DNA from: Apostichopus parvimensis
Taxonomy: Eukaryota; Echinodermata; Holothuroidea; Aspidochirotida; Stichopodidae
Assembly (NCBI GenBank): GCA_000934455.1
Contig: KN885215.1
Coordinates: 80,714 to 112,734, forward strand
Direction: 5' to 3'
Length of the DNA stretch: 32,021 bases
The notes under the pieces are model-generated. The model was not told the DNA's origin. It searched no databases and worked only from the letters and a program-made list of their open reading frames with translations. How positions within the stretch are numbered: position 1 is the stretch's first letter; every line of letters starts with the position of its first letter. The position numbers and the translations under genes are program-made. Shown here piece by piece: positions 1 to 9,754 of this stretch.

Positions 1-248
1 GGTAGTTCTGGTTGCCTTAAGTCAGTTTGATTCATCCTGTTCAAAGACCAACTGTGTAATATTCTTGACTGTGCATTCCCTTAATATGGTTAATTTCCCT
101 CATCACCTGCCTTTACCTGTATGAAGTGGAGGTATGACCTAAATCACTGCTATATTTACTACCATTATACCTCATTATTCTCATTTTTCCCTACACTGTG
201 ACAAAATGAAACTTCAATTCAGAAGTTGTTTGTTTTCTTCCTTTGCAG

Positions 249-338
249 GCTGACAAGTTTGAGTCCTATGTAAGTTATTGCAGAAACAAACCAGACTCAA
301 ACACATTACTGGTTGAGCATGCTAGCACATTCTTTGAG
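249..338 (+). CDS. trio: trio exon A: DH1 domain, middle helices
   Basis: This 30-codon exon has phase 0 at both ends. It begins after a pyrimidine-rich tract ending TTTGCAG and is followed by GTAAGT. It reads [11 protein letters not shown] then RNKPDS and ends EHASTFFE, matching the part of the TRIO GEF1 DH domain that reads KF..YV.YC.NKPDS in the family. The segment is structural core of the DH helical bundle. The exon is internal: the frame is open upstream into intron, and no start codon is needed. Upstream bases 1-248 are intron with nothing recognised. Confidence 0.93.
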
Positions 339-536
339 GTAAGTATGTCATTTCTTTTCAATGACTGCATTTTATTGTTATACTGTAAAACAAACATTGC
401 ACCCTTCTTGGCCAATATGACCAGTTATATTTGAAACAGCATTTCATCCTATAACAGGTTTCAATACTCAATTTGAATAGTCTTGTTTCCCATTTACTGT
501 TGTTTCATTAAGCTTCTTTCTTCCTTGTGGTTGTAG

Positions 537-629
537 GGTTTGCAGAAGAAACAGAAACTTGCCTTATCAGTCCAAGCTTATATCATCAAGCCAGTCCAAC
601 GTATCACAAAGTACCAACTGCTATTAAAG
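537..629 (+). CDS. trio: trio exon B: DH1 domain, conserved KPVQRITKYQLLLK helix
   Basis: This 31-codon exon has phase 0 at both ends, with acceptor TTGTAG and donor GTAAGG. It begins GLQKKQKLALSVQAY and ends in IKPVQRITKYQLLLK, the hallmark of Dbl-homology domains, which packs against switch regions of the Rho GTPase. The family usually has S..YLIKPVQRITKYQLLLK here; this copy has YIIKPVQRITKYQLLLK, so the catalytic core is intact. The preceding intron is only 198 bases. Confidence 0.96.
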
Positions 630-908
630 GTAAGGCAAAATCCTTCTCTAAGCAGTTGATAGTCAGTAATCATATGAAGCAAACATCACAACTTCTAAGT
701 TGGGCCTTTACACTAAAATAGCTTCTATCAAGATGTACTGCAAATGATGGTTTATGTATTTAGAGTGCTTTCTGAAATAGGAAGTCAAATTGGTCATCTG
801 AGATGTGAGAGTTAACAATGTCTAATGAGAGTGTACCTGGTAATATAAGAATAAAAACAGCTGATACCATTCTTTCATCTACTTTAAAATGATTTGTTCT
901 TTGCATAG

Positions 909-1028
909 GATTTGTTAGCATGTTGTGAGGAAGGTACTGGTGAAATACAGGAAGCACTGGATGTTATGCTGATGGTACCCAAGAAAGCCAATGATGCAAT
1001 GCATCTCAGCATGTTAGATGGCTTTGAG
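909..1028 (+). CDS. trio: trio exon C: end of DH1 domain with the Asn-Asp GTPase contact pair
   Basis: This 40-codon exon has phase 0 at both ends, with acceptor TGCATAG and donor GTGAGT. It reads [20 protein letters not shown] and then [20 protein letters not shown]. The Asn-Asp of [12 protein letters not shown] (990-995) corresponds to the pair whose replacement is known to abolish nucleotide exchange in TRIO GEF1, so the module should be catalytically competent. The exon ends at the DH/PH hinge. Confidence 0.96.
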
Positions 1029-1442
1029 GTGAGTACAAAACAAATGCTATGGCTTGGTGAAAATAAGTCATTATCCTGTTTGAAAATGTTATAATACATC
1101 ACTGTGTGTACATTATGTTGATTCTAGGTCTGCAGTTTATGGCTAAATCAAGAATATCCATCAATTTGCATTTGGCATGACCAGTAACATATTAATTCTT
1201 TAATTGTACAAAATGTGAATATTGAATGAGTTGATGGTTATTCATATGGAAGTGACTGACTTCTTCATTAACCCTAGGCATTAACCCTAGTAAATGATGG
1301 GTAACAAAACTGCTAAGTTGTACAAGAAAGAAGTTCTTGTTTGTTCTATTACAATTCCAATGGTCAGCTGTTACTGGCTTTGAGATGCATATTGTCAGTT
1401 GTTTGTCTGGAATTAATTGTCTTTTGACATCTTTCTGTGCAG
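1029..1442 (+). other. Intron between trio exons C and D
   Basis: This 414-base intron is flanked by GTGAGT and GTGCAG. It is AT-rich. A small imperfect direct repeat ATTAACCCTAG occurs near 1267-1288. I see no gene, structured RNA or transposon in it. Confidence 0.85.
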
Positions 1443-1625
1443 GGAGACCTTGAAGCTCAAGGAGAAGTTCTTTTACAGGACAGTTTTCAAGTTTGGGACA
1501 CAAAGCAGATATTCAGGAAAGGAAGGGAGAGGCACATATTTCTTTTTGACATGATTCTTGTCTTTAGCAAAGAATCTAAAGATAGCACTGGTAGATCACG
1601 ATACATACATAAAAGTAAAATGTCG
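1443..1625 (+). CDS. trio: trio exon D: PH1 domain, N-terminal beta strands
   Basis: This 61-codon exon has phase 0 at both ends. It begins after TTTCTGTGCAG and is followed by GTGAGT. It opens GDLEAQGEVLLQDSFQVWD and continues with RKGRERHIFLFDMILVFSKE, the beta1-beta4 region of the PH domain that directly follows DH1 in TRIO and Kalirin. It ends STGRSRYIHKSKMS. The DH-associated PH assists exchange and membrane placement. Length and order match the family with no visible insertion. Confidence 0.97.
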
Positions 1626-1708
1626 GTGAGTATAATTTGGATCTTATTTCAACAAATTGGTGTGTTGCATAGATTATGGAATTAATTGTTTACATGTGTG
1701 TGAATATA

Positions 1709-1969
1709 TTAGGTTAGTCCATCCCAAGGATGCTACAGACATTAGGTTAGTCAATCCCAAGGATTAGGATGCTACAGCTATTAGAACAATCCCAAGGGTT
1801 AGGATGCTACAGCCATTTAGGTCAATCAATCCCAAGGGTTAGGATTCTACATCCATTATGTTACTCAATCCCAAGGATTAGGATGCTACAGCCATTAGAA
1901 CAATCCCAAGGATTAGGATGCTACAGCCATTAGGTCAATCAATCCCAAGGGTTAGGATGCTACAGCCAT
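1709..1969. repeat. Minisatellite, 33-40 bp units, seven copies with A-B-C higher-order order
   Basis: Seven tandem units share the core AATCCCAAGG.TTAGGATGCT and ACAGCCATTAGG. Unit lengths read from the start are 33, 39, 35, 40, 39, 35 and 39. Units 2 and 5, 3 and 6, and 4 and 7 are each most alike, so the array is about two copies of a 113-114 bp trimer preceded by a shortened unit. TTAGG words recur but are not in telomeric tandem. Confidence 0.95.
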
Positions 1970-2402
1970 TAGGTTAAAATGTCACTATTGCTCCTGTTCC
2001 ATTCCTGTGAAGGTAGTCAGAAGTCACTGTACAAGACATACTTTGCAGCAGAGAGTTATGTCCACCTGGTTCTACCGTAGAATCATCAGGAGAGGCATTT
2101 TCAGAGAAATTCAGCACTCTTGATACATTTATACTAAAAGCTACTTGAAAGTGGGCATATTGCGTCCACATTTATTAAGCAAGATTGTGGACATTACCAG
2201 GGATGTATATGAGAATAAATTACCTTTCAAACATGTGTTTCTGTTAAACTTGTCTCTTATTAAGTATGCTTCGTTGCCAATGTTAATAGAAAGATCTGTC
2301 CATTTGTTTCTCTTATACCAGGCTGTAATGCTTATGTCCTCAAGGTCTATGCTGTACTTGCGTCTTTATCGATTCATGGGGTAATAAACTCTCTCAAAAG
2401 AT

Positions 2403-2430
2403 ATTTGCATATTCGGCCCCCCATTTGCAT
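2403..2430 (+). promoter_or_regulatory. Pair of POU-octamer motifs 20 bp apart
   Basis: ATTTGCAT occurs at 2403-2410 and again at 2423-2430, both on the + strand and both followed by AT, with CGGCCCCCC between. Start-to-start spacing is 20 bp, close to two helical turns. The octamer is the classical POU-factor site. Function in this intron is inference only; an AT-rich intron will contain single copies by chance. Confidence 0.3.
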
Positions 2431-2766
2431 ATACTGAATGAGCAGTTTGAGTTTGGATGTATAAGAAGTAGTTTGTTATTAAGTATGTGTCTAGTACTAT
2501 CACCTCTTGAATTCATACATGGTAATCCATTTATATACCATTACTTAAGCTAGCCTTATAGATGTGTATGGAATTGCTGCTGATAATCAGGCATTCGTTT
2601 ATTTACAAACCTTGAAGCTGATTCTTCACTACTTGTGATAAGTGACTTTAAAGTCAACATATAAATATTTACTGCCTATATATTAATGTGCAAAAGTTAC
2701 ATTGTTTGCATATCATCCGGTAAAATGATATTGATTTGAACCCTTTCAATGTGTTTGATCATTTAG

Positions 2767-2868
2767 ACAACAGATGTAGGTATCACAGAGCATGTGGAGG
2801 GAGACCCTTGCAAGTTTGCTTTGTGGACTGGCCACACACCATCATCAGACAATCGTATCATCCTTAAG
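2767..2868 (+). CDS. trio: trio exon E: PH1 domain, central strands
   Basis: This 34-codon exon has phase 0 at both ends, with acceptor CATTTAG and donor GTAAGA. It reads TTDVGITEHVEGDPCKFALW and then TGHTPSSDNRIILK. In TRIO the equivalent is ELGVTEHVEGDPCKFALW followed by a short loop and a K.VLK strand, so the match is nearly exact. The preceding intron (1626-2766) carries a minisatellite. Confidence 0.97.
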
Positions 2869-3998
2869 GTAAGAGGAAGCTTCAACGTAGAGATCTTCTA
2901 GCTTTTGTGCCCTATTGTTCAAAAATTGGAAGGGAGTAGAGGTTGAAAGTCATCTTGTTCTCTTTACTTATTAATACCTGATTAGTGATATTTGAAACAT
3001 CCAGAACATACATGAAAAGTGATTGGAATTCAGGAAACAAAGATATTTCATAATGCCTCCTGAATAATGAAAAATAAGGTAAAACATTCTTTCTTGGTTA
3101 TTTTCCATATTTTTCCATATAAAGGACTGCAAAATTGTTCAAGTTTGCTTCAATCTAAAAGTGCATAGTAGGAATCTGTCCTTAGTTTGTAACCTTACTG
3201 ATACTGTTTAAGTATGAGGTATCTAAGTTCACTGGATATAAATTGGCACCATTATAATGCCCATTGTTACTAAGCAGGTAAATGACATTCTTCATTTAAA
3301 GAAAAAAATTGAAAGGTTTTGTTTTACGTAAGTATTAAAATACCTTGGGAAGTTCATTCAGGATAGAAAGTGAATATTCTTTAGTCTTTTTCTAACTTCT
3401 GATATTTTTGTTTCTAACAGTATCATATTGCAATATTAGTGTTTAACAATAAACTGATGTTTACTTACCAAGTTCTAACTTTATAAATAAAAAATACCAG
3501 TTATAGTAATTAAAAGTAAACATCAAATAATAACAATAAACAATCATCATTTTCCAGTTCATTAAGCAACCTTTAAAATAATATTTCCAAGCATGTATTT
3601 GCAATACTGTAATTGTGATGTTTAGTTATCATAGAAATATTTCTTAATATACTAGAGGGAATGTATTATTCAGGATTTGAGTGTCATCTGGAAAGTTACA
3701 AAAAAGATGTTGATATTTTCATGTTGATATTAGATGTAATGTATTTTGTTTCAGTATTAAGAAGTAAATTTGGTTACAGCAGAGCATTAATAACATCCTT
3801 TGGTGATTGACATTGAAAGTTTTTACTCCTTTCAATATATCACATATTGAACTCAACTACATTTTTGACACATGTAGGGGTGAAGACTAGCTTTCCCAAT
3901 GCAGAGATAAATGTAGTAGATGAATCCTTGAAAGTAATAGTTGCTGTATATCATATGTCTTTGCTCATTAAAATGTAATGTCATTTCTCTTCACTCAG
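2869..3998 (+). other. Intron between trio exons E and F
   Basis: This 1,130-base intron is very AT-rich with many short A and T runs. There is no repeat array, transposon end or protein-like frame that I can support. Confidence 0.85.
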
Positions 3999-4080
3999 GC
4001 ATCTTCCTTGGAAATTAAACAAGAATGGGTCAGAAAACTTCGTGAGATAGTACAAGGGAGGCAGCTTCACCTTCGTGCAG
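3999..4080 (+). CDS. trio: trio exon F: PH1 C-terminal helix
   Basis: This 82-base exon enters in phase 0 and leaves in phase 1. Its acceptor is TCACTCAG and its donor GTAATT. It encodes ASSLEIKQEWVRKLREIVQG and then RQLHLRA. This is the amphipathic C-terminal PH helix with its invariant tryptophan (EW), aligned to the TRIO segment KQDWIKHIREVIQER.IHLKG. The last base is the first base of a glycine codon completed in the next exon. Confidence 0.95.
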
Positions 4081-4505
4081 GTAATTGTAAAAAAATGCAA
4101 TCTTGGAACTGAAATGCACTGGGTATAACTCAATGTTCCATTCTTGCTTACAAACCAACAAGTGTTATTGTTGTGTATGTTAATGAGTCATAGGACGGGC
4201 TATATGCATTGAACATTTGAAATCCTTGCATGGTGATCAGCTGTCAATAACAGAAAATGTTCAGAATAACATTTCAGCTTTCATTCTTGCTCCATGGACC
4301 ACCCCTTTACATGTGATGGAGATGTGTCTCTTTTCAAAAACTGAGAGAGAGAGCATCATCCACATAACTGCAGTGTGGTTTTGACAGAAAGAGTTTACTT
4401 CAAAATCTCCAAAAGAACAGAAAAGATCTCATTTTCCAACTGACAAACTGCTAATAGCTAACAAGACGCCATCACAGAGTTGCATATCTCATCTAGTGTT
4501 CAAAC

Positions 4506-4650
4506 GATAATCGGAATCCGTCCGATTATTGCATAATCGGAACATAATCGGTAAAAAATAATGTGGAATACCAGTTATGTCATACCGATTATTGAAAAAC
4601 ATATGGAAGGTGAAAATATCATTATTCAAAAACATGGAAGGTGAAAATAT
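4506..4650. repeat. MITE-like fragment with ATAATCGG/CCGATTAT palindromes and a short duplication
   Basis: ATAATCGG occurs at 4507-4514, 4533-4540 and 4544-4551. Its reverse complement CCGATTAT occurs at 4522-4529 and 4585-4592, giving several 8-bp stem-loops. Next come two near-identical copies of AAAAACAT(AT)GGAAGGTG followed by AAAATAT (4591-4619 and 4624-4650). This pattern resembles inner parts of non-autonomous DNA transposons, but no terminal repeats were found. Confidence 0.5.
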
Positions 4651-5579
4651 GAACTGATGTTCTAGGTTTGTTCTTTTACCATGAAACATTAAACTAAAGA
4701 CACCCTCTATATGTTTTTCACAAAGTTGTTTCTAAATTAGGCTGCCAGGTTGCCGATTTTGCATCCCTCATGGTTAGTGACTTCAATGTTTCTCAGCACA
4801 GTAAGCATGGTAACAATACCAATTCCGTGAATTAACGAATGTGCTGGATAAGGCCTATGTTGATTAGCTGAGTATAGGTTATGTTTAGGCATGAAATGCT
4901 CCGTAGTGCAGTATTTGATGCACTAATTTGTAATTTGATGTTTCTTTTTCTCACAATTTGCAAAGGGCCATGCTTCCCTGCCCATCACCTCCCTTTTACC
5001 GTGGACCCTCTTATCTCCATTTTTTTCCCCAACCTTTCGATGTTTGATGCAATGCCCTCAAAAATAATTTAGTTTCGGCAGATATGCCTCGAATCTATAG
5101 CCCTCGCATTAGGCCTAACAGGCTAACGCTAGGTTGTTACATTGTAAACAGGTCTCGGAATACTGTCTACAATTTTGCTCAATTCATTTATGCACAAGTA
5201 ATGCACATTTTTCATGTGACAAAACAATATTGGAGTGGTTTTTAGTTGTTATGATTTCTTTACATCAATCTGGTAACATTCTACAGTAATAATAAACAGG
5301 TTACGATGGTACCATTTGCTGTTCAGTTTGATTGGCCTAAGCTTACATTTTCTAATGGAACTTGAATGGAGTTAAATAGGTGACAAAGAAAGAACTTCCA
5401 AGTTCGTAACATTCTATTTGTTCATAAACTGAATAATGCTGAAAATAAGTACAAAATATTATCGGAATGTAAGAAATATGTAATTACAATTTAAAATTTG
5501 GTAAAGATTAAAGAAGGATGCTTTGTCTGAGATAGTTTTTGAGATGGATATTTTGGATATTCTTAGCGCATTTCAAGCC

Positions 5580-5960
5580 ATTAACAGGTGACATACACTT
5601 TGAAGTGGTTAGGCCATTCGCTTAGCACAGTGCTTACTCGGTAGGATGTCATATTTGGTATTTTGGAAATTTGTAACCCCAGAGGTGATATATATAAAAT
5701 ATACAAATCTATTTGACTAAATTTGACCTTTAGTTGCGAGTTCTGCGCAAAAGGGTTCACCCTGGGGTGGGTACCTTCCCACCAAGGAGGAGTTTTGACA
5801 CCAAATTGTGCTAAAAAATATCATTTGACATTTATCCATGTGACGTTTGACCTCAATCCCCATGGCAACCACATATTTTGATAGAGCTAGACCTCTGAAG
5901 GTTCCATGTCACTTAAAAGTGTCCCCTTGGAGTGATAGCAAAAGTCGATTTTGACGAATT
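5580..5960. repeat. Probable dispersed-repeat fragment
   Basis: The composition differs from the surrounding intron. The block holds hairpins such as GGTGGG-TACCTT-CCCACC (5766-5783) and repeated TTTGAC words (TTTGACCTTTAG, TTTGACATTTAT, TTTGACCTCAAT, TTTTGACGAATTTTGAC). It resembles an old transposable-element copy, but I recognise no family and no ends. Confidence 0.3.
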
Positions 5961-6040
5961 TTGACATTTGTTTCTAGGAGTCTGAGAGACACTTATCAAT
6001 TGATATTACAAAAGTCTGTATTTTATTATTTACTTCTCAG

Positions 6041-6128
6041 GTTTAGCTGATACAATTAAAATTTCAAAGTCCACTCTTGGGAAGAAAACACCATCCACAG
6101 TCAGCTCTTTCAGTCAAAAATCTAGCAG
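6041..6128 (+). CDS. trio: trio exon G: PH1-SH3 linker, first part
   Basis: This 88-base exon enters in phase 1 and leaves in phase 2. Its acceptor is TTACTTCTCAG and its donor GTGAGG. It encodes (G)LADTIKISKSTLGKKTPST and then VSSFSQKSS, Ser/Thr/Lys-rich and probably disordered. The first residues align with G.L.EPI.I.K in TRIO just after the PH domain, which supports continuity across the 1,960-base intron. The rest is a poorly conserved linker. Assignment rests on splice signals, exact phase fit and position. Confidence 0.9.
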
Positions 6129-6297
6129 GTGAGGTATTTCAAAGTTACAAATGTTTAATTTGAGTCAGAGATATATGAATAATTTCACATTTTTATGTTG
6201 TAACTGGTATAGTTTTATAATTCTTTGATGATTAAAGCAAATAAGCAAGTAGTTGATGGTTCTATGTAATCATTGATTTTTTTTTAATGTCATTTAG

Positions 6298-6400
6298 GAG
6301 TGCTCATTCGGAGGAGAGTCTTGTAGATGAACCATATTGTGATCAGCAGGATGGTATGCCTACTGCATCAGCTCCTCCCAACTATGCAGAAAGTGAAAAG
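6298..6400 (+). CDS. trio: trio exon H: PH1-SH3 linker, second part
   Basis: This 103-base exon enters in phase 2 and leaves in phase 0. The preceding intron is only 169 bases and ends in a T-run and TTTAG; the donor is GTGAGT. It encodes SAHSEESLVDEPYCDQQDG and then MPTASAPPNYAESEK, acidic and Pro/Ser-rich. The APPNYAE stretch is a PPxY-like motif (PPNY), a possible WW-domain ligand, which is inference only. No domain is visible and the sequence is not conserved with vertebrate TRIO, but the phase fit on both sides is exact. Confidence 0.88.
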
Positions 6401-7340
6401 GTGAGTGGGAGGTTCTTGCATATTGCATAATAATAATAATAATCAGCAGTTATTAATACAACGCTTAAGTGATCAGAAATGTGGGAGAAGCCCGCAAGGG
6501 CTTAGGGAAGGCTTGCAAATTTAACCAACGATCATCTCCGGCCCAGCCGGTAATGACACAGCTGGTATGAGTCACGCTAGAACGCACACATTTCCTTGCT
6601 TGTAAGAGTCTAACCCTTATTGCTTTAAATGCCACCACCTTTATCCACTCGGCCACAGCATCGGTCTTCTTAGGTCAAGTTTAGGAATAATAGAAAGCAA
6701 CTACCCATGAATATTTCTAGTGGTGTTACGACATGATAAAGATAAACGGTATCATACATTGATAGAGTTGCGTCAGTGTTACTTTGACTGTATGTTATGT
6801 GAAAGTTATTTAGGAATATGATAATTGTGTCACATGAACAATACAGCAGTTTCTGCTACTAAGCATGCAATCAATACCTGAAGTTGTCATTTTAAGTCAA
6901 ATTTCAACATGTCCATTTCCTAGAGCAAAACTGCCTCTTTCTATTATTGACCAAATACTTACAAATTGTGCTAGGAAAAGACTTGTCATCTTCAATCCCA
7001 AAGTCTCTACCTTGATCTTAGTGCAGAAGTTTCCTTAAAATGCTGGCAGATGTTACAAGATAAAACTCTTCTGTGTGCCATTGATTCTCAAAATGTGATG
7101 GTTGCAGATATGTTTATACTCAAAAAAGATTTCATTAGTACCCTTACTTGATCTAAGGCCTTTTTTACTTTCAACTCGTATTCTTTTCACTACTTGATTT
7201 CACTCCTCCCTTCTTCTCACTGGTTACAAATGATTAGCTGGTGAGTGAACTTTCTAGCAAGTAATACTGTTCTCTTAATTAGTGAGAGCTTTGTGAGTTG
7301 ATTGATATGTTGGTGAAGCTTCCTGTTTCATTCTTTGTAG
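6401..7340 (+). other. Intron between trio exons H and I
   Basis: This 940-base intron contains one SINE-like insertion on the minus strand near its start, and AT-rich sequence afterwards. A CTGGTGAGTG donor-like word near 7240 is not tied to any open exon. Confidence 0.85.
6427..6661 (-). mobile_element. tRNA-derived SINE with (ATT)n tail, antisense to trio
   Basis: Read on the minus strand, the element opens with GCTGTGGCCGAGTGGATAAA. TGGCCGAGTGG (6645-6655) matches the tRNA box A consensus of Leu/Ser type. A weak box B (CGTTCTAGCGTGACTC, 6569-6584) follows about 70 bases later, as in tRNAs with long variable arms. The body has hairpins CCGGC-CCA-GCCGG (6538-6550) and AAGCCC-GCAA-GGGCTT (6488-6503). 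The 3' end is an ATT microsatellite (6427-6443). A 63-codon frame on this strand is a by-product. Confidence 0.75.
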
Positions 7341-7575
7341 GATGCAAGATGTAGCAGTGAATATGCAACAGTACTGGAGGACTTTGAAGCAGTAACACAG
7401 GAACAAGTATCTGTTTCTCAAGGACAGATAGTAGAGATCTTAGATGCGTATGCAGGGGATCCAGAGAGGTTCTGTTTAATACGAACCTGCTGTCATGACT
7501 ACCAAGATGTGAAGGAAGGCATTGTACCTATCTATTGTCTTAGAGCCAATTTTGAGAGGTTTGGAGTGTCATATG
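7341..7575 (+). CDS. trio: trio exon I: first SH3 domain
   Basis: This 235-base exon enters in phase 0 and leaves in phase 1. Its acceptor is TTCTTTGTAG and its donor GTACGT. It encodes 78 residues. The SH3 spans about residues 7-70 of the exon: EYATVLEDFEAVTQEQVSVS, QGQIVEILDA, ERFCLIRT and EGIVPIYCLRA. VLEDFEA stands for the ALYDY motif, and the GxVP motif is kept. The position of the usual RT/n-Src groove tryptophan (DWCLVRT in TRIO) is Phe here (7470-7472), so proline-ligand binding may differ. The exon lies where TRIO and Kalirin carry SH3-1, after GEF1. The following exon was not found with confidence. Confidence 0.95.
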
Positions 7576-9754
7576 GTACGTATCTTTTCATTGCTCTCTT
7601 CAATAAATGTGATAGTTTGAATTGTCGAAGGATATGCTGTTGTGTCTCCAGTGTTATGTTCATATTGAACTGCTAGTCATTTTCCTGATGGGTAAACCTC
7701 TATTCCACTTTTCTTTCTTTTTCTTAAAACTTGTAATTGGCATATAAGGTATGGTTGGGATGAAGATGTGGATTTTACATGATTGTTCTCGTCCATACTG
7801 TGGAATGTGGGAGTTCTGCGAGAGAGGTTATATGGTGGCTTTCTTAAACTAAGTGCAAAATTAAATTTCATTAAATTACTTCATTTGATAGTGTGATCAG
7901 ATTATGTACATATGTGCAAGTTTAGACACTTTAGTCACTCTTAGCGTTGTGCGGGATCCCGGTAGTCAAGTGAATCCCGGTATCCCAATCATGGTATTGA
8001 ATAGTCCTGATCACAGTGCAATGTGTAAATACTACTGGGAGTGGGAAAACAACTGGTTATTACATTCATTCCAGCATCATTCCTGGGAATCCTGGACATA
8101 ATAAAAATAACTGCGTGTTGCTATTTGAAATAAAGAAAAGAAAACATGTTATTTTTCGTGTCTGTGTTCTCATTTTGAATACATACTTATCAATTTACAT
8201 ACTGGCCTAGACCTATAATTTAACAAATCAATTTTTCACATAGTAATTTAGACCTAGGCTACACCAAATATCTAACGTTACTTGGGCTTAGCATGTTGCA
8301 AGACCTCAAAGTTATTCTGAAATTTTCATCATTTATTATTCCTTCACACGATGATTGTGAAGGTTCCTCATGTGTAAAATCTTACCACATGTATTTCACC
8401 TCATTTTGATATAATACTTATAACGATTTAAAAATTTGGAGCCAAAACCGCAGGGAGTATATCCAGCTTAAATCCATCTTCACTGGGACTGTATATTATT
8501 ATAGCCTAGAGTACAGGTACACACAGTGCAGTACGGTACTTGAGATTTGATGCTGTAATGGAATGGATTCGTTTATTATTGCGGAGGGTTCCACGTTGTC
8601 ATTTATAGTTATCTTTGGCTACTTGTTTTATTTTTAGAACTTTTTGTATGAAAGATGGACATTGTACTTATTGAAAGTATATTTTCTGGAGAGAACAACA
8701 GCCAATTAACAATATAAATAATTCTGTTCTATCCTCATATAGTTTATAATCCTGTATTTACATATCCCCTATGTTACATTCTTCTTGTCTGAAGTTCCAA
8801 CAACGTGGTGACTCGTTGATTGTTGAAATATTTTGAGTGTTAACTGAACTTGTGAACTTGAAAGGTTGCCCGATTCCAATAACATGGAATAGTGGGGAAT
8901 CCCCAGTTCTGCTTGTGTACGGATTACAGTATTTATTCACTTGCGAACATGTTAATCTAATATCGTATGTCGAGTATGAATGAAGGATGGTGTGGGGTGC
9001 TTTTTCTAAGGTTTGTGCTTTTCTTTTTGAAAGTGTATGTTACCAAATAAAGGCCCTAATATAGCGAGTTATTTTGGATCTTGTCCTTATTGATAACCGT
9101 GTGTGTAAGAGTATGTAGTTGGCCTAGGCTATGCCATTGAATGAATGACATTGACAGTCTCGTAATTAAGTGCTTTGAACCATAGATGAAATGTTGAGTA
9201 AAATCCTGGTAGTAGTTACGATACTGGGATTCATATTGCAACACTACCAGTTGTGTGAAATTTGCACAAGCGCACAACGCTAGTCACTGTATTGGTATCT
9301 TTGTTTTACATTCCACCTCACTGATGGTAAACTTACAGCCCATAGCAGTAGTTACAGTTAACAGAAGACCATACTTCAATCAAGTATGTTTATCCTTCTC
9401 CCTATCTCAATCTTTGAAGTGTGTCTGGTGTATGTTAAGTATCAGTATGCAACATTTTGAGATAATTCAAGTGCATTCCAAAGTTACAATTCCGGTGCCT
9501 TGCCTCAAATGGTTGGCCTTGGTGTTAATATTGGAAGGAAACTTGCATTAGTTTGTGTGGTGTAACTGTATGCTGCCAAGCAAAGTACAGTGTGTAGGTC
9601 AACATAACTCTGGTAACATAATTCAATTGCTGATGAATAATCCATTCTTCCAGATTAATACCTTTGTTCTGTTCTGTATTCTCATGGATCAATTTTGAAA
9701 ATGCTAGTTCAATCCTGTTATTTTACATCTCAGTAGCAGCCTTTTTATAAGGAT
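7576..9754 (+). other. Start of the long intron after the SH3 exon
   Basis: No exon is supported here. The SH3 reading frame stays open past the donor to TAG at 7674-7676, with AATAAA at 7602-7607 inside it. A short stem-loop CCTTCACA-N7-TGTGAAGG lies at 8341-8363. The blocks 8200-8520 and 9060-9140 have TAGGCCTA-type words and more CpG than later sequence. Open frames of 60-98 codons on either strand (for example 9255-9551) show no recognisable domain. Confidence 0.7.

Larger units (their letters stand above)
1626..2766 (+). other. Intron between trio exons D and E
   Basis: This 1,141-base intron has a minisatellite with TTAGG words in its first third and two octamer motifs near 2403-2430. 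Otherwise it is unstructured AT-rich sequence. Short open frames on both strands (around 1974-2384) show no recognisable domain and are treated as chance. Confidence 0.85.
4081..6040 (+). other. Intron between trio exons F and G
   Basis: This 1,960-base intron is the longest inside the exon cluster. It carries an ATAATCGG-rich repeat fragment (4506-4650) and a probable dispersed-repeat fragment (about 5580-5960). Blocks with TAGGCCTA-type words occur near 4850 and 5100. The 63-codon frame at 4881-5072 has no recognised domain and I treat it as chance. Confidence 0.8.
249..7575 (+). other. trio: Partial TRIO/Kalirin-type RhoGEF gene: nine internal coding exons (DH1 C-terminal half, PH1, SH3-1)
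   Basis: Nine exons bounded by AG and GT join in a single open frame: exons 1-5 end in phase 0, exon 6 in phase 1, exon 7 in phase 2, exon 8 in phase 0 and exon 9 in phase 1. The spliced product closely follows the order and wording of the first GEF cassette of TRIO and Kalirin: [64 protein letters not shown], then an SH3. In that family GEF1 acts on Rac1/RhoG at the membrane and cytoskeleton in axon guidance and cell migration. Exons for the N-terminus and for GEF2 lie outside the window. Vertebrates have two paralogues and most invertebrates one, so the name trio is by family and not by search. Confidence 0.95.

Noticed and set aside
1709-1969. Interstitial telomere because of repeated TTAGG
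   Set aside because: TTAGG words are embedded in longer 35-40 bp units and never occur in tandem.
6569-6661. Functional tRNA gene on the minus strand
   Set aside because: Box A is good but box B is degenerate, no acceptor stem closes, and a SINE body and ATT tail follow.
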